This document shows, piece by piece, positions 15,762 to 26,435 of a stretch of DNA of 50,311 nt. Position numbers and translations under genes: made by a program. The DNA is from Pelagibius sp050043265. Lineage in GTDB: Bacteria; Pseudomonadota; Alphaproteobacteria; Kiloniellales; Kiloniellaceae. Where the stretch lies: positions 1-50,311 of the forward strand of contig JBHJIR010000113.1 in the NCBI GenBank assembly GCA_050043265.1, written 5' to 3'. A model generated the notes under the pieces. It was not told where the DNA came from, searched no databases, and saw only the letters and a program-made list of their open reading frames with translations. Position 1 is the first letter of the stretch. Every line of letters starts with the position of its first letter.

Positions 15762-16568
15762 TCAGCTGTAGAAGTTCGCGCCCGTGCGATAGTCCGGGAA
15801 GGTTTCCCAGTCGTGGGAATAGAACAGCTCGGCATCGTGCTTCTCGGCCAGCGCCTTCAGGCGCTCCATTGACTGGATGCTGGCGGTCGGGGCGAGATGG
15901 AAGCCCGACACGCACATCAGGTCCATGCTCTTTTTGCTGTAGCAGGCATCCGCGGTGAACAGCATCGGGCGACGCCCGGCCAGCTCTACCATCAGACTGT
16001 AGTGGCCGGCGGTGTGGCCCGGCGTTTCGAACAGCCAGATGCCCTTGGCGATTTCCTGGTCGCCGGTAACGGTTTCGAAGCGCGGGGTGTAGATGTCCAG
16101 CTCGGGCTCCGACGGCAGCGTGATGTCACGCTGTTTGGCAAGGTCCGGCGAGAAGTTGTAGTCGGAGTAGCCGAGCCGCTCGAACGGCTGCGGGCAGCCG
16201 CAGGCCTCCAACTCCTTGGTGTGGCAGATCGTGCAGGCCTCGCTGAGGTACTTGTTTCCGCCGCAGTGATCGAAGTGGTAGTGCGAGTTGATCACGTAAT
16301 CGATGTCGCTCGGCTTCAGGTTCAGCTTGGCGAGCGCGCCGGGGATCGTCTGCTCCGGCGTCTGCAGTGGCTTCTCGAAAGGCAGCACGCGCATCACGTG
16401 GTCATGGTCGTAACCGGTATCGAAAATATAGCGGCCGTCCTTGTGTTCGATCAGCACCGAGTAACACGGGAAGCGGACCTCGCCGCCCGGACCGCGGTTC
16501 CAGAAAACCTGGAAGCCGTCGACCAACAGCGTGCCGCCGTCGAGTAGGTAAACCTTGGTATCGGACAT
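15762..16568 (-). CDS. 4-Pyridoxolactonase (metallo-beta-lactamase fold)
   Basis: A 268-residue zinc hydrolase, the same length as the M. loti enzyme. It begins MSDTKVYLLDGG and carries FWNRGPGGEVRFP, DTGYD-DHVM-VLPFEKP, the zinc motif HYHFDH (His96, His98, Asp100, His101) with CGGNKY, then TPGHTAGHYSL, YSHDWETF and YRTGANFY. These match the 4-pyridoxolactonase family as I know it. It opens 4-pyridoxolactone to 4-pyridoxic acid. The start at 16568 gives the conserved N-terminus, with AGGAGG upstream. It is the last gene of a long minus-strand operon, only 29 bases after an ABC permease gene, which ties that transporter to B6 metabolism. Confidence 0.92.
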   Translation of the reverse strand: MSDTKVYLLDGGTLLVDGFQVFWNRGPGGEVRFPCYSVLIEHKDGRYIFDTGYDHDHVMRVLPFEKPLQTPEQTIPGALAKLNLKPSDIDYVINSHYHFDHCGGNKYLSEACTICHTKELEACGCPQPFERLGYSDYNFSPDLAKQRDITLPSEPELDIYTPRFETVTGDQEIAKGIWLFETPGHTAGHYSLMVELAGRRPMLFTADACYSKKSMDLMCVSGFHLAPTASIQSMERLKALAEKHDAELFYSHDWETFPDYRTGANFYS

Positions 16569-16597
16569 GAAAGCCTCCTGTTTCCTGCTGCGGTTTC

Positions 16598-17533
16598 TTA
16601 TCTTTCGCCCCGGACGTAGGGATGACCCAGCGCCGGTGGCAAGTAGCTGTGGCGCCCGAAGATCACCAGCACCAGCATCACCATCGCAAAGGGCAGCATC
16701 TGCACCACATCGGTGGGAATGTTGAGCCCGGCAACCTGCAGCGCGGTCGTCAGGGCCAGGCTGGCGCCGAACAGCAGTGCGCCGAACAGCACCCAGAGCG
16801 GACGGCCACGCGCCAGCATCGCCAGCACGATGCCGATGAACCCGGCCCCGCCGGTCATAAAGGGAATGAACAGTCCGGCACCGATGTTGGCCATGTAGGC
16901 ACCGCCAACCCCGGCGAGGAACCCGGTCGACAGCACCGCATAGACCCGCGTCGCGATAACACTGACGCCGGCCGCATCCAATGCCGCGGGCTTGTTGCCG
17001 GCCGCCTCCAGGTTGAAGCCGATGAAGGTCGAGCGGAACACCCACATCATAAGGAAGACCAGCGCAACGGCCAGGTAGACCAACGGGTGATGGGCGAACA
17101 GCGCGTTGCCGATCACCGGGATGTCGCTCAGCAGCGGGATCCGCAGGGCACCAACCTCGCCGCGCCGCGGGTAGGTCCGGCTGAACTGGAAGAAATGCAG
17201 CAGCGCGGTCAGCCCCTCGGCACCGATGGTGAGCGCGATGCCGATGACGATCTGGTTCATGCCGAAGCGCACGCAGAGCACCGCCATGAAAGCCGCCACC
17301 GCCGCGCCGCCCAGGCCGCCGAAGACGAATCCGACCCAGAAGGATCCCGAATAGTAGGCCGCGGCAAAGCCGCAGTAGGCGCCCATCAGCATCATGCCCT
17401 CGACGCCGATGTTGAGCACCCCGGCCTTCTCCGAGATCTGCTCGCCGAGCCCGGCCAGCAGCAGCGGAATTCCGGCGGTGATGGCGCCGAACATCAGCGA
17501 CGTCACGAAGGCTTCGGTCAGCAGTCCGTGCAT
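16598..17533 (-). CDS. BMP-type ABC transporter permease (second subunit)
   Basis: A 311-residue inner-membrane permease of the BPD_transp_2 family, the YufQ/NupQ-like partner of BMP-binding-protein systems. Typical stretches are TAGIPLLLAGLGEQISEKAGVLNIGVEGMMLMGA, YPRRGEVG, GFNLEAAGNKPAALDAAGVS and GAGFIGIVLAMLARGRP. I prefer the ATG at 17533 (MHGLLTEAF), four bases after the preceding permease stop. The family mostly carries nucleosides, but here the next gene is 4-pyridoxolactonase in the same operon, so a B6 vitamer is my proposed substrate. That substrate assignment is inference. Confidence 0.88.
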   Translation of the reverse strand: MHGLLTEAFVTSLMFGAITAGIPLLLAGLGEQISEKAGVLNIGVEGMMLMGAYCGFAAAYYSGSFWVGFVFGGLGGAAVAAFMAVLCVRFGMNQIVIGIALTIGAEGLTALLHFFQFSRTYPRRGEVGALRIPLLSDIPVIGNALFAHHPLVYLAVALVFLMMWVFRSTFIGFNLEAAGNKPAALDAAGVSVIATRVYAVLSTGFLAGVGGAYMANIGAGLFIPFMTGGAGFIGIVLAMLARGRPLWVLFGALLFGASLALTTALQVAGLNIPTDVVQMLPFAMVMLVLVIFGRHSYLPPALGHPYVRGER

Positions 17534-17537
17534 CGGC

Positions 17538-18607
17538 TCAGGCCCTCGACCGTTTGCGCCAGCGCTGATCGAGATACTCAACCAGGGCGAAGAAGATCAG
17601 CAGCAGAGAGACCAGCACCAGCACATAGAAGTGCGGCACGCCGAGGCGCCGCGAGGCGCTCTCGCCGCCGATCATCAGCACGGCGAAGAACACCACGAAG
17701 GCCAGCGACGCCGCACCGTGAAAGCGCGCCAGGAAAACCAGGGGAATCACCAGCAGGCCGTAGGCCGGGTTCCAGTCCGCGCGCATGGTGCCCCAGACGC
17801 CGAGAATCTCTACCGACCCGGCCAGACCGGCGAGACCGGCGCTGATCGCGAAGGTCGCATAGGTCAGCTTGCCCACCGACAAGCCGGTGTGCACCGCCGC
17901 GCGGGGGTTGGCGCCGACGACCTGGAGTTTCAGGCCGAAGGCGGTGCGTGTCATCATCAGGTGCACCAGCAGCAGAACCACCAGGGCGATGATCACGCCG
18001 CTGTTGATCGTGGTGTCGAACAGCCGCGGCAGGCGATCCTCGACCGGCAGGGTCGCCGTCTGCGGCACCGTGGTCGCGGGGTCGTTGAAGGCGATCTTCA
18101 CCAGCACGTTGGACAGGCTGATGCCGAGGAAGCTCATCATCAGTGTGGTGATGATCTCGTTGATGCCATAGCGCACCTTGAGGAAAGCGGGCAGCAACGA
18201 CCAGACGGCAGCGACGGCGGTGGCGGCGACAAAGCAAATCAGCATCGTCAGGCCCCAGGGCAGCACGCCCATCAGCGCCGGCGCCAGGGCGGCGGTAACG
18301 ACCGAGGCCAGCAGGAACTGACCGTCGACGCCCAGGTTCCAGATCCCGGCCCGGAAGGCCACGATCAGCCCGGCGGCGATCAGCAGCAGCGGTGCGATCC
18401 GCGTGACGGTCGCTTCCAGGCCGCTGGGCGACAGCAGGCCGCGGCGCACGACGTAGCCATAGTACGCCAAGGGGTCCTTGCCGAACGACAGCAGGATCAG
18501 CGCACCGACGAAGAGCGCCAGCACCACCGGCACCAGGACCCGCACGACGGCCAGCAGCCGATCGCGGCCGGCCGTGCTGCTGCTACCCGTCACCTCGCTG
18601 CCCGTAC

Positions 18608-18611
<4 letters not shown>
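17538..18611 (-). CDS. BMP-type ABC transporter permease (first subunit)
   Basis: A 357-residue permease of the YufP/NupP type with about nine to ten membrane segments. Features are GKDPLAYYGYVVRRGLLSPSGLEATVTRIAPLLLIAAGL, FRAGIWNLGVDGQFLLA, YGINEIITTLMMSFLGISL and FGLKLQVVGANPRAAVHTGL. The ATG overlaps the stop of the ATPase gene (ATGA), so translation is coupled. It forms the heteromeric channel with the product of the next gene. Family is clear; substrate is undetermined from sequence. Confidence 0.88.
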
Positions 18612-20245
<1,634 letters not shown>

Positions 20246-20308
20246 GGCGACAGGGGCGCACCGGCCCGGAAGGGCACCTTTCGGCGTTCTCCGGACCGGT
20301 GCAGACCT

Positions 20309-21379
20309 CTATTCTCCGGCTTCGACGCTGCTCATCAGTTTACGCACTTCCTGCGCATCGGACACCTGCTCGACGGCCAGCTTGCCGTCGATGATATCCT
20401 GACGCAGCGCGCTGATCGCATCCCAGACGTCGCCGGGAATGTGCGGCGTCTTCAGCAGCTGAACGGAATCGTCGGCCAGGCTGATCTTATAGGCCTTGGT
20501 GCCGAAGGTATCCGCCTTCAGGTCCTCAACCATGGCGCTGTAGACCGGCACCATGTTCCACAGGACGGAGGACAGCAGGTGGCCCTTGTCGATCGCCGAC
20601 TTGTCGCCGATGACGTCGATGAACCAGACCTTTCCACCGTCGACCGCCTTGGTGGTTTCCACCGCGCCGATCATGCCGAAACTGGAGCCGTTGCCCTGGC
20701 CGAAGATGATATCGGCACCGGCCGAGATCACCGACTCGGTAACGCGGCGGCCACCGGCGGCATCGGCATAGGCGGCTGGGCCGATGACGGCGTAAATGAT
20801 CTTGGTGTCCGACTTCTCCGCCTTCACGCCCAGCGCGAAACCGGCCGACTGGGCGTTCCAGGACGGCGGCTCACCGGACACAACGATGCCCACGGTACCC
20901 GTGCGCGTCATCTTGGCGGCCATGCGGCCCGCCAGATAAGCGCCCTCGTGGCCGCTGAGGGTGTAATCGGTCACCAGACCTGCCACCAGCGAGTCCGGCT
21001 GGTCGCCGATCGCCACCGGCACGCCGGTCTCCTGGGCGATTTCAGGCGCCGCGGTGTTGTAGCCGCTGGCATGGGCGATCATCAGGCTGGCTCCTTCCTC
21101 GGCCAGCTCGCGCAGGGTCGGGCGGACGTCACCATACCCCAGGCCCTCGGCCGGCAGGAACTCCAGGCCGTACTTCTCGGCAACGATGCGGGCGGCGTCG
21201 ACGCCCTGCTGGTTCCAGCCGTAGTCGGTGCCCTGCTCGGGAACCAGAATGGCCAGCTTCTTCACGTCCGCCGCCGAGGCGCCGGAAACCATCGAAGCCA
21301 CCGAGAAAATCGCCGCCGCCGTCGCCATCAAGGCACCGGAGGCGACAAGCTTCGTGCTTACTCTTCTTTTCGTACCCAT
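20309..21379 (-). CDS. BMP-family solute-binding protein, candidate B6-vitamer receptor
   Basis: A 356-residue periplasmic binding protein of the BMP/PnrA-like family. A Sec signal ends near ASA-AD. The mature part has KLAILVPEQGTDYGWNQQGVDAA, LIAHASGYNTAAPEIA, TDYTLSGHEGAYLAGRMAAKM, GADIIFGQGNGSSFGM and SSVLWNMVPVYSAMV. Characterised relatives bind nucleosides or similar ring compounds, so a pyridine vitamer is plausible. The gene sits between a TRAP transporter and the ABC subunits, in the run that ends with 4-pyridoxolactonase. The 91-base gap to dctP might hold an internal promoter. Substrate is inferred from context only. Confidence 0.87.
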   Translation of the reverse strand: MGTKRRVSTKLVASGALMATAAAIFSVASMVSGASAADVKKLAILVPEQGTDYGWNQQGVDAARIVAEKYGLEFLPAEGLGYGDVRPTLRELAEEGASLMIAHASGYNTAAPEIAQETGVPVAIGDQPDSLVAGLVTDYTLSGHEGAYLAGRMAAKMTRTGTVGIVVSGEPPSWNAQSAGFALGVKAEKSDTKIIYAVIGPAAYADAAGGRRVTESVISAGADIIFGQGNGSSFGMIGAVETTKAVDGGKVWFIDVIGDKSAIDKGHLLSSVLWNMVPVYSAMVEDLKADTFGTKAYKISLADDSVQLLKTPHIPGDVWDAISALRQDIIDGKLAVEQVSDAQEVRKLMSSVEAGE

Positions 21380-21470
21380 CGTCTGAAAGCTCCCGTTCTT
21401 TGTTTTTTATAACCGCTCGTTTACGCAAACCCTGTTCCGTCGCCCCGCGGTTCACTGGCGACAGCGAAAC

Positions 21471-22478
21471 TCACCGTTGCTGCGCGACCACCGCGAGCAG
21501 CCGGTCGTATTCCTCGGCGACGGCCTTGTCCTTGCGCAGGATCGCACCGCCGACTTCGGCAAAACGCGACATCATCCTGGTGCGGTCGGCATCCGACAGC
21601 CCGATGATCTGACCACCATTGTCGGTCCAGGCCTTGTTGGCTCGCTCGACGTTGGCGATACCCCACGGCAGCACCGCCTCTTCGGCGGCCCGGCCGGCAG
21701 CGCGGATCGCCGCCTGGATCTCCGGCGTCTGGGACTGGAACCACGCCTCGTTGACGATGTTCACCGAAACGATCTGCTGCGACTGCAGGTCGGTTACGTT
21801 GGTCGCCACGTCGTAAAACTTGAACGCCGTGAGGATCGGCATGCCGGCCAGCATCCCGTCGATGTTGCCCGACTGCAGCGCCGGCACCACTTCGCTGAGC
21901 GCCAACGGCAGCGGGCTGGCGCCGAGATCCTTCAGCGGATCGATCTGCAGCGGCGTGGCAAAGGTGCGGATCTTCAGCCCCTTCAGGTCGTCCAGGGTGC
22001 GCACCGGCTCGCGCGACAACAGCAGCATCGGGCTGTTGAAGATGGCGCCGATCACCCGCACGCCCTTGTCGAGCGCCAGGGTCTCCAGATGATCCCGATA
22101 GGCGGGGGCATGGAGCACGCGGGCCAGATGCTCCGGCGAGTCGAAGATGCCCGGCGCGTCGTAGACCTGGAAGCGCGGATCGGTGCCCGGCAGGAAGGCC
22201 GTCGGGGTGATGAAGCTCTCGATGGTGCCGAACAGCACGCCCTCGACCATCCGCGGGATGGTGCCGAGCTGGCTGGCCGGGAAGATTTCGACCTTCACCT
22301 GGTCGCCGACCCGGTCGGCCAGTTCCTTGGCAAAGACCTTCTGCCATTCGTGTTGGACGTCGTTGATGGTGGCACTGGCCAGCCGCATGACGACCTCGGC
22401 ATTGCTCTGGCGGGCGGGCAGCACCGCCAGCGCCGCGAGAATGAGGATGGCGCAGGCCATCTTGTAAAACTTCTTCAT
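21471..22478 (-). CDS. dctP: TRAP transporter solute-binding protein (DctP/DctP-like)
   Basis: A 335-residue periplasmic protein with a signal peptide (cleavage near SNA-EV). TRAP DctP features are VKVEIFPASQLGT, the binding-site Arg region LKGLKIRTFATP, SEVVPALQSGNIDGMLAG and NEAWFQSQTPEIQAA. Such proteins usually bind organic acids through a conserved arginine-carboxylate contact. It is third of the dctQ-dctM-dctP set in an operon with 4-pyridoxate-pathway enzymes, so 4-pyridoxic acid or a related pyridine carboxylate is a good candidate ligand; this is inference. Confidence 0.88.
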   Translation of the reverse strand: MKKFYKMACAILILAALAVLPARQSNAEVVMRLASATINDVQHEWQKVFAKELADRVGDQVKVEIFPASQLGTIPRMVEGVLFGTIESFITPTAFLPGTDPRFQVYDAPGIFDSPEHLARVLHAPAYRDHLETLALDKGVRVIGAIFNSPMLLLSREPVRTLDDLKGLKIRTFATPLQIDPLKDLGASPLPLALSEVVPALQSGNIDGMLAGMPILTAFKFYDVATNVTDLQSQQIVSVNIVNEAWFQSQTPEIQAAIRAAGRAAEEAVLPWGIANVERANKAWTDNGGQIIGLSDADRTRMMSRFAEVGGAILRKDKAVAEEYDRLLAVVAQQR

Positions 22479-22500
22479 CGTTCCTCCACCGGACGTCGTC

Positions 22501-23814
22501 CTACAGAACTTCGGCCAGCAGCAGCGACAGCTGCGGCACGAAGGTGATCGCGGCGAGCGCGATCAGTTGCACCCCAAAGAAGGGCAGAATACCTCGGTAA
22601 ATCTCGGTCAGCCGGGCGCCCAGGATCGACTGGGTCACGAAGATGTTCAGCCCGAAGGGCGGGGTGAACATGCCCAGCGACAGATTGACCGTCATGATGA
22701 TCCCGAAGTGGATCGGGTCGATGCCGAGATGCTGGATGATCGGCATGAGAATGGGCGTCAGCACCAGGATCGCCGAGGTCGGATCCAGGACGCAGCCCAG
22801 CAGCAGCAGGAAGACATTGATGGCCAACAGGAAGACGGTCGGCGACAGGTCGAGAGCCGCGATCCATCCCAGGGTCGCCTGCGGCACGCCCTGCACCGAA
22901 AGCACCCAGGAGAACACGCCCGCGCTGGCCACGATGATCAGGACCTGTGCGGTCAGGTAGGCGGACTGGGTCGCCGAGTCGACGATGGCGCGCCAGCCGA
23001 GGCTCCGCAGGATGAAGCGCGCGGCGAGAATCACATAGAGGCAGGCGAAGCCGCCGGCCTCGGTCGGCGAAAACAGGCCGAGATAGATCCCGCCCAGGAC
23101 CAGCACCGGCATGAAGAGGGCGACGACGGCCTCAAGGGTGGCGCCGGCGGTACCGGCCCGGCGTTGTTCCGACGCTGCGGCTTCGGCTCGGGTTGCCGCG
23201 GCCTCGCCGCCGGCCGGCGTGCGCAGGTTTCGGCGCCGCGCGTACACCACGATGTAGACCGCCACCACAGCGGCCAGCAGCAGCCCGGGGATGATGCCCG
23301 CCAGGAACAGCCGCGGGATCGATTGCTCTGCAGTCGCACCGTAGAGGATCATCGCGATGCTGGGCGGCACGACGATGGCGATGGAGCCGCTGGAAGTTAC
23401 CAGTCCCAGCGAGAAACGCTCGCCATAACCCGAGCGCTTGAGGTCCGGATAGAGCGGCTGCGCCAGGGCGGCGACGGGCGCCGGGCTGGAGCCCGAAACG
23501 GCGCCCAGCAAGGTGGCTGTGCCGATGGCCGCAAGACCCAAACTGCCGCGCAGGTGGCCGACGAGACCCAGCACCCAGCGAGTGAGACTCTCGGCGATTC
23601 CACTGCGTGCCATCAGGTCGCCGGCAAAGATGAAGAACGGCACCGCGAGCAGCGCGTAGTTGTCGACGCCCCCGAACATCACCTGATGCAGCGCGATGGG
23701 CGGCACGTTCATAAACAGCAGCAGGGTCGCGGCAGCCCCGGTCAGCAGCACGATGTAGATCGGCAGACCGGCAACGAAGAGTAGCGCAGGGACGACCACC
23801 AACGACCAGGTCAT
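22501..23814 (-). CDS. dctM: TRAP transporter large permease (DctM)
   Basis: A 437-residue DctM-family permease with about 12 hydrophobic segments. Diagnostic stretches are LLAVPFFIFAGDLMARSGIAESL, GLAAIGTATLLGAVSGSSPAPVAAL, SGSIAIVVPPSIAMILYGA, LFSPTEAGGFACLY and FGIIMTVNLSLGMFTPPFGLNIFV. It couples solute uptake to sodium or protons. The ATG overlaps the dctQ stop by four bases. A charged Ala/Glu-rich cytoplasmic loop (about 200-225) is a little longer than usual. Confidence 0.92.
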   Translation of the reverse strand: MTWSLVVVPALLFVAGLPIYIVLLTGAAATLLLFMNVPPIALHQVMFGGVDNYALLAVPFFIFAGDLMARSGIAESLTRWVLGLVGHLRGSLGLAAIGTATLLGAVSGSSPAPVAALAQPLYPDLKRSGYGERFSLGLVTSSGSIAIVVPPSIAMILYGATAEQSIPRLFLAGIIPGLLLAAVVAVYIVVYARRRNLRTPAGGEAAATRAEAAASEQRRAGTAGATLEAVVALFMPVLVLGGIYLGLFSPTEAGGFACLYVILAARFILRSLGWRAIVDSATQSAYLTAQVLIIVASAGVFSWVLSVQGVPQATLGWIAALDLSPTVFLLAINVFLLLLGCVLDPTSAILVLTPILMPIIQHLGIDPIHFGIIMTVNLSLGMFTPPFGLNIFVTQSILGARLTEIYRGILPFFGVQLIALAAITFVPQLSLLLAEVL

Positions 23815-24347
23815 GGCTGCTGCCTCCCCCGGCCGGCGACAGAAGCAAGGAGTTGAACCAGCAGCGCCAGCGCCGACAACCCGAACCCGATGAGGATGGC
23901 CGAATGCGGGATGAAAGTCGGAATACCCGCCGCCATCGAGCGTTGGTTCAGCGCCGACAGGCGCTCGACCACGTCCAGCGATTGCAGGGCGACGAAGCCC
24001 AGCAGCACGATCATCAACAGGTCGCCGGCAACGCGGATCAGGCCGTGCAGGCGCGGCGGCAGGAACTTACCGAGGACGTCGAAGCTGAGATGCCGACGGT
24101 CGGCGGTCACGAAGACCGCACCGAGGAAGACCACCCAGACCATGCCGAAGACCAGCAACTCGTCGGAGCCCGCGATGGCCTGGCCGAGAAGATAGCGCGA
24201 GGCCGCGTTTGCCACGTTCAGCAGCACCATGACCAGCAGCAGAAGCCCCAGGCCCACGCGGGCAGCGCGGGCAACGCGCCCGGATAGCGTGGCGAGTGCC
24301 GCGAGGGTCCGGTTGGCGCCGGGCAATGTGCTGGGCATCGGCGGCAC
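23811..24347 (-). CDS. dctQ: TRAP transporter small permease (DctQ)
   Basis: A 178-residue DctQ-family protein with four predicted membrane segments, including LLLLVMVLLNVANAASRYLLG, DELLVFGMVWVVFLGAVFVTADRRHLSFDVL and PRLHGLIRVAGDLLMIVLLGFVALQS. It is the obligate partner of the following dctM, with which it overlaps by four bases, and begins 21 bases after the dehydrogenase gene upstream. The exact start among the first Met codons is uncertain. Confidence 0.88.
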   Translation of the reverse strand: MPPMPSTLPGANRTLAALATLSGRVARAARVGLGLLLLVMVLLNVANAASRYLLGQAIAGSDELLVFGMVWVVFLGAVFVTADRRHLSFDVLGKFLPPRLHGLIRVAGDLLMIVLLGFVALQSLDVVERLSALNQRSMAAGIPTFIPHSAILIGFGLSALALLVQLLASVAGRGRQQP

Positions 24348-24368
24348 TGGCTTCCCGGCCTCCCCTTC

Positions 24369-25289
24369 TCAGCTTTCCAGGACGCGGCGGACGGCGACCA
24401 GCTTCTTGGCCCGCGCCGCGCGGAGCTCGGCGAGTTGCTCCGGCGTGTAGCTGAACATGCCCTTACCGGTCTTCATGCCCAGTTCGCCGCGCCCGGTCTT
24501 TTCCGCGATCATCGCGCTGACGTCCTTGCGCGCGCAGAGATCCTCGTTCAGGTAGCTGCCGACCGCTTGGTAGATGTCGAGGCCGGCCATGTCGAGCAGA
24601 GCCATCGGGCCGACCACCGCCAGCTTGTAGCCGATGCCCCAGGACACGCAGGTATCCAGGCCCTCGGCATCAATGACTCCCTGTTCGACCAGGTCGACGG
24701 CCTCGCGCATGATGGCATAGAGGATGCGGTGCTCGACGAAGCCGGGCACATCCTTCTTCACCACCACCGGGAGCATGTTGAGCCCGGTGACCGTCTCGAC
24801 CATCCAGGACACGGTCTCCGGACTGGTCTGCTGGCCGGCGACCACCTCGATGATCGGGATGATGTGCGGCGGGTTCGACCAGTGCATGCCGACGACGCGT
24901 CCAGGGTGCGAGACGCCCGCCTGCAGCTTGGTGATGGGAATCCCGGACGTGTCCGAGGCCAGCACGCAGGTCTCGCTGACCAGGGCGTCGACCGCCTGCA
25001 GCACCTCGATCTTGAGCGCCAGCTTCTCCGGCACGTTCTCAATGACCAATTCGGCCCCGGCAACGCAATCGGCCAGGCTTTCGGCGATGCGCGGGGCCGT
25101 ATCGCCGGTATTGTTATCGGGCAGCCCCAGGGCATCGAGGACCTGAGCCGCAGCGGCAATCGCCGCCGACGCGCCGGCACGCTGCTCGGCGCTGACGTCG
25201 TAGGCCGAAACGGTCAGGCCCGCACGCGCGAGCGTGGCCACCATGCCGGCGCCCATCGTGCCCAGACCGACAACGGCGACGCGGTTCAT
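24369..25289 (-). CDS. FHMPC dehydrogenase-like enzyme (3-hydroxyacyl-CoA dehydrogenase fold)
   Basis: A 306-residue NAD enzyme. The Rossmann motif is GLGTMG (8-13), VIENVPE follows, and His136 lies in GMHWSNPPHIIPIIEV. The blocks SDTSGIPITKLQ, VVKKDVPGFVEHRILYA, VDLVEQGVIDAEGLDTCVSWGIGYK, GPMALLDMAGLDIY and GMFSYTPEQ match, as I recall it, the M. loti enzyme (309 residues) that oxidises 5-formyl-3-hydroxy-2-methylpyridine-4-carboxylate to HMPDC. The WSNPPHIIP context differs from true acyl-CoA dehydrogenases and no CoA genes are nearby. Its position with other B6 enzymes supports the assignment; a different hydroxyacid dehydrogenase is the alternative. Confidence 0.8.
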   Translation of the reverse strand: MNRVAVVGLGTMGAGMVATLARAGLTVSAYDVSAEQRAGASAAIAAAAQVLDALGLPDNNTGDTAPRIAESLADCVAGAELVIENVPEKLALKIEVLQAVDALVSETCVLASDTSGIPITKLQAGVSHPGRVVGMHWSNPPHIIPIIEVVAGQQTSPETVSWMVETVTGLNMLPVVVKKDVPGFVEHRILYAIMREAVDLVEQGVIDAEGLDTCVSWGIGYKLAVVGPMALLDMAGLDIYQAVGSYLNEDLCARKDVSAMIAEKTGRGELGMKTGKGMFSYTPEQLAELRAARAKKLVAVRRVLES

Positions 25290-25335
25290 TGTCCCGCCTC
25301 CCGCCCCGCCCGGCGCACGGCTGTCGCGGCCGAGG

Positions 25336-25935
25336 TCACCCGACGGCCTTCTTGTAAGCCGGCCGTTCAGCGTAACCGTCTCGCCAGGCCCGCACCTTCG
25401 GCAACGCCGACAGCTCGATTGGGAAGTTCAGGCAACGGTCGACGATCGGCCCCAGGCAAATGTCGGCCAGGGTCATCTCCGGGCCGGCCAGCCAGTCGGT
25501 CTCGCCCAGCGCGCCGTCCAGGATCTGAAGCTGCGCATCCAGCGCTTTCGCCGACTCGGCAAAGTTCGCCGCACGCTCTTCAGGCGCCTTCTTGGATTCC
25601 TTGAAGATCGTCAGGTAGGGCTCGTTCAGGGAAGCCAGCTGCCAATCCATCCAGCGCTCGACGTGGCTGCGCGCCGCGGGATCGGCAGGGTAAAAGGCGT
25701 TGCCCGCTTTACCGGCCAGATAGCGCAGGATCGTGTTCGATTCCCAGATCGAGGTATCGCCATCCACCAGGGTGGGCACCTTGCCGTTCGGATTGAGAGC
25801 CAGGTAGTCGGGTTCCTGGGTATTGCCGAACTGCCGGCCGTAATCCTCCCGTTCGTAGGCTTGCCCCAGTTCCTCGAGCAACCAGACAACTTTCTGCACG
25901 TTGCCTGACGTCTTGCGTCCCAAAATCTTCAACAT
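25336..25935 (-). CDS. Glutathione S-transferase-like protein
   Basis: A 199-residue GST. The N-terminal thioredoxin fold has GRKTSGNVQKVVWLLEELG, the cis-Pro GKVPTLVDG and the glutathione-contact ESNTILRYLA. The C-terminal helical domain carries WLAGPEMTLADICLGP. Ser/Asn near residues 10-12 would be the thiol-activating position. It lies between ridA and the FHMPC dehydrogenase-like gene. In gentisate-type pathways a GST-fold isomerase often follows ring cleavage, so it may process the ring-opened product here. No specific reaction can be assigned. Confidence 0.8.
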   Translation of the reverse strand: MLKILGRKTSGNVQKVVWLLEELGQAYEREDYGRQFGNTQEPDYLALNPNGKVPTLVDGDTSIWESNTILRYLAGKAGNAFYPADPAARSHVERWMDWQLASLNEPYLTIFKESKKAPEERAANFAESAKALDAQLQILDGALGETDWLAGPEMTLADICLGPIVDRCLNFPIELSALPKVRAWRDGYAERPAYKKAVG

Positions 25936-26013
25936 CTTCTTTCTTCCCGTTGCTGACCGCAGCTCCGCGCCCCCATGGCAGGCAGTGCGTCGGTCAGGGT
26001 TGTCCTCAGGCCT

Positions 26014-26406
26014 TCAGCCGAGCGGCTTGTAGGCGATGGCGTCCATTTCGATCTTGGTGTCGATGACCGCGCGCGCCTCGACCGTCGTGCGGGCGATACC
26101 GCCATCCGGGAAAAATTCCGCGAAGGTCCGGTTGTAGCGGCCGAAGTCGCGCGGATCGTCGAGATAAGTCGTGACCCGAACGATGTCGCTTAACTCGGCG
26201 CCGGCTTCGGCGAGGATGCGCCGCAGCGCCTCGACGGTCCACCGCGTCTGCTCCTCGATAGTCCCGCCGCACATGTTGCCGTCGGCATCCTTGGCGACCT
26301 GACCCGAGATGAAGATGAAATCACCGGCCCGAACCGCCGGATGGAACGGCAGGTTGGGATTTTTCTTACCAATCGGTTCGATGCCCGAACCGCTTTTCTT
26401 CGTCAT
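26014..26406 (-). CDS. RidA-family imine/enamine deaminase
   Basis: A 130-residue RidA/YjgF/Rid protein. Visible features are FISGQVAKDADGN, EEQTRWTVEALRRILAEAG, VRVTTYLDDPRDFGRYN, and the catalytic-type arginine Arg106 in IARTTVEA that archetypal RidA uses to hydrolyse 2-imino acids. The start at 26406 (MTKKSGSG) is chosen because the frame upstream reads as another gene's shadow. It trims reactive imines or enamines to ketone and ammonia. Between a ring-cleaving cupin and a GST it could act on the nitrogen-containing product of pyridine ring opening; that role is inferred. Confidence 0.87.
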   Translation of the reverse strand: MTKKSGSGIEPIGKKNPNLPFHPAVRAGDFIFISGQVAKDADGNMCGGTIEEQTRWTVEALRRILAEAGAELSDIVRVTTYLDDPRDFGRYNRTFAEFFPDGGIARTTVEARAVIDTKIEMDAIAYKPLG

Positions 26407-26435
26407 TATGCTTCCCCTTGTCGCCCCGGCCCGCC

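Noticed and set aside
24369..25289. Annotation as ordinary 3-hydroxyacyl-CoA dehydrogenase
   Set aside because: No beta-oxidation partners are nearby, and the WSNPPHIIP and CVSWGIGYK stretches fit the FHMPC dehydrogenase type better.
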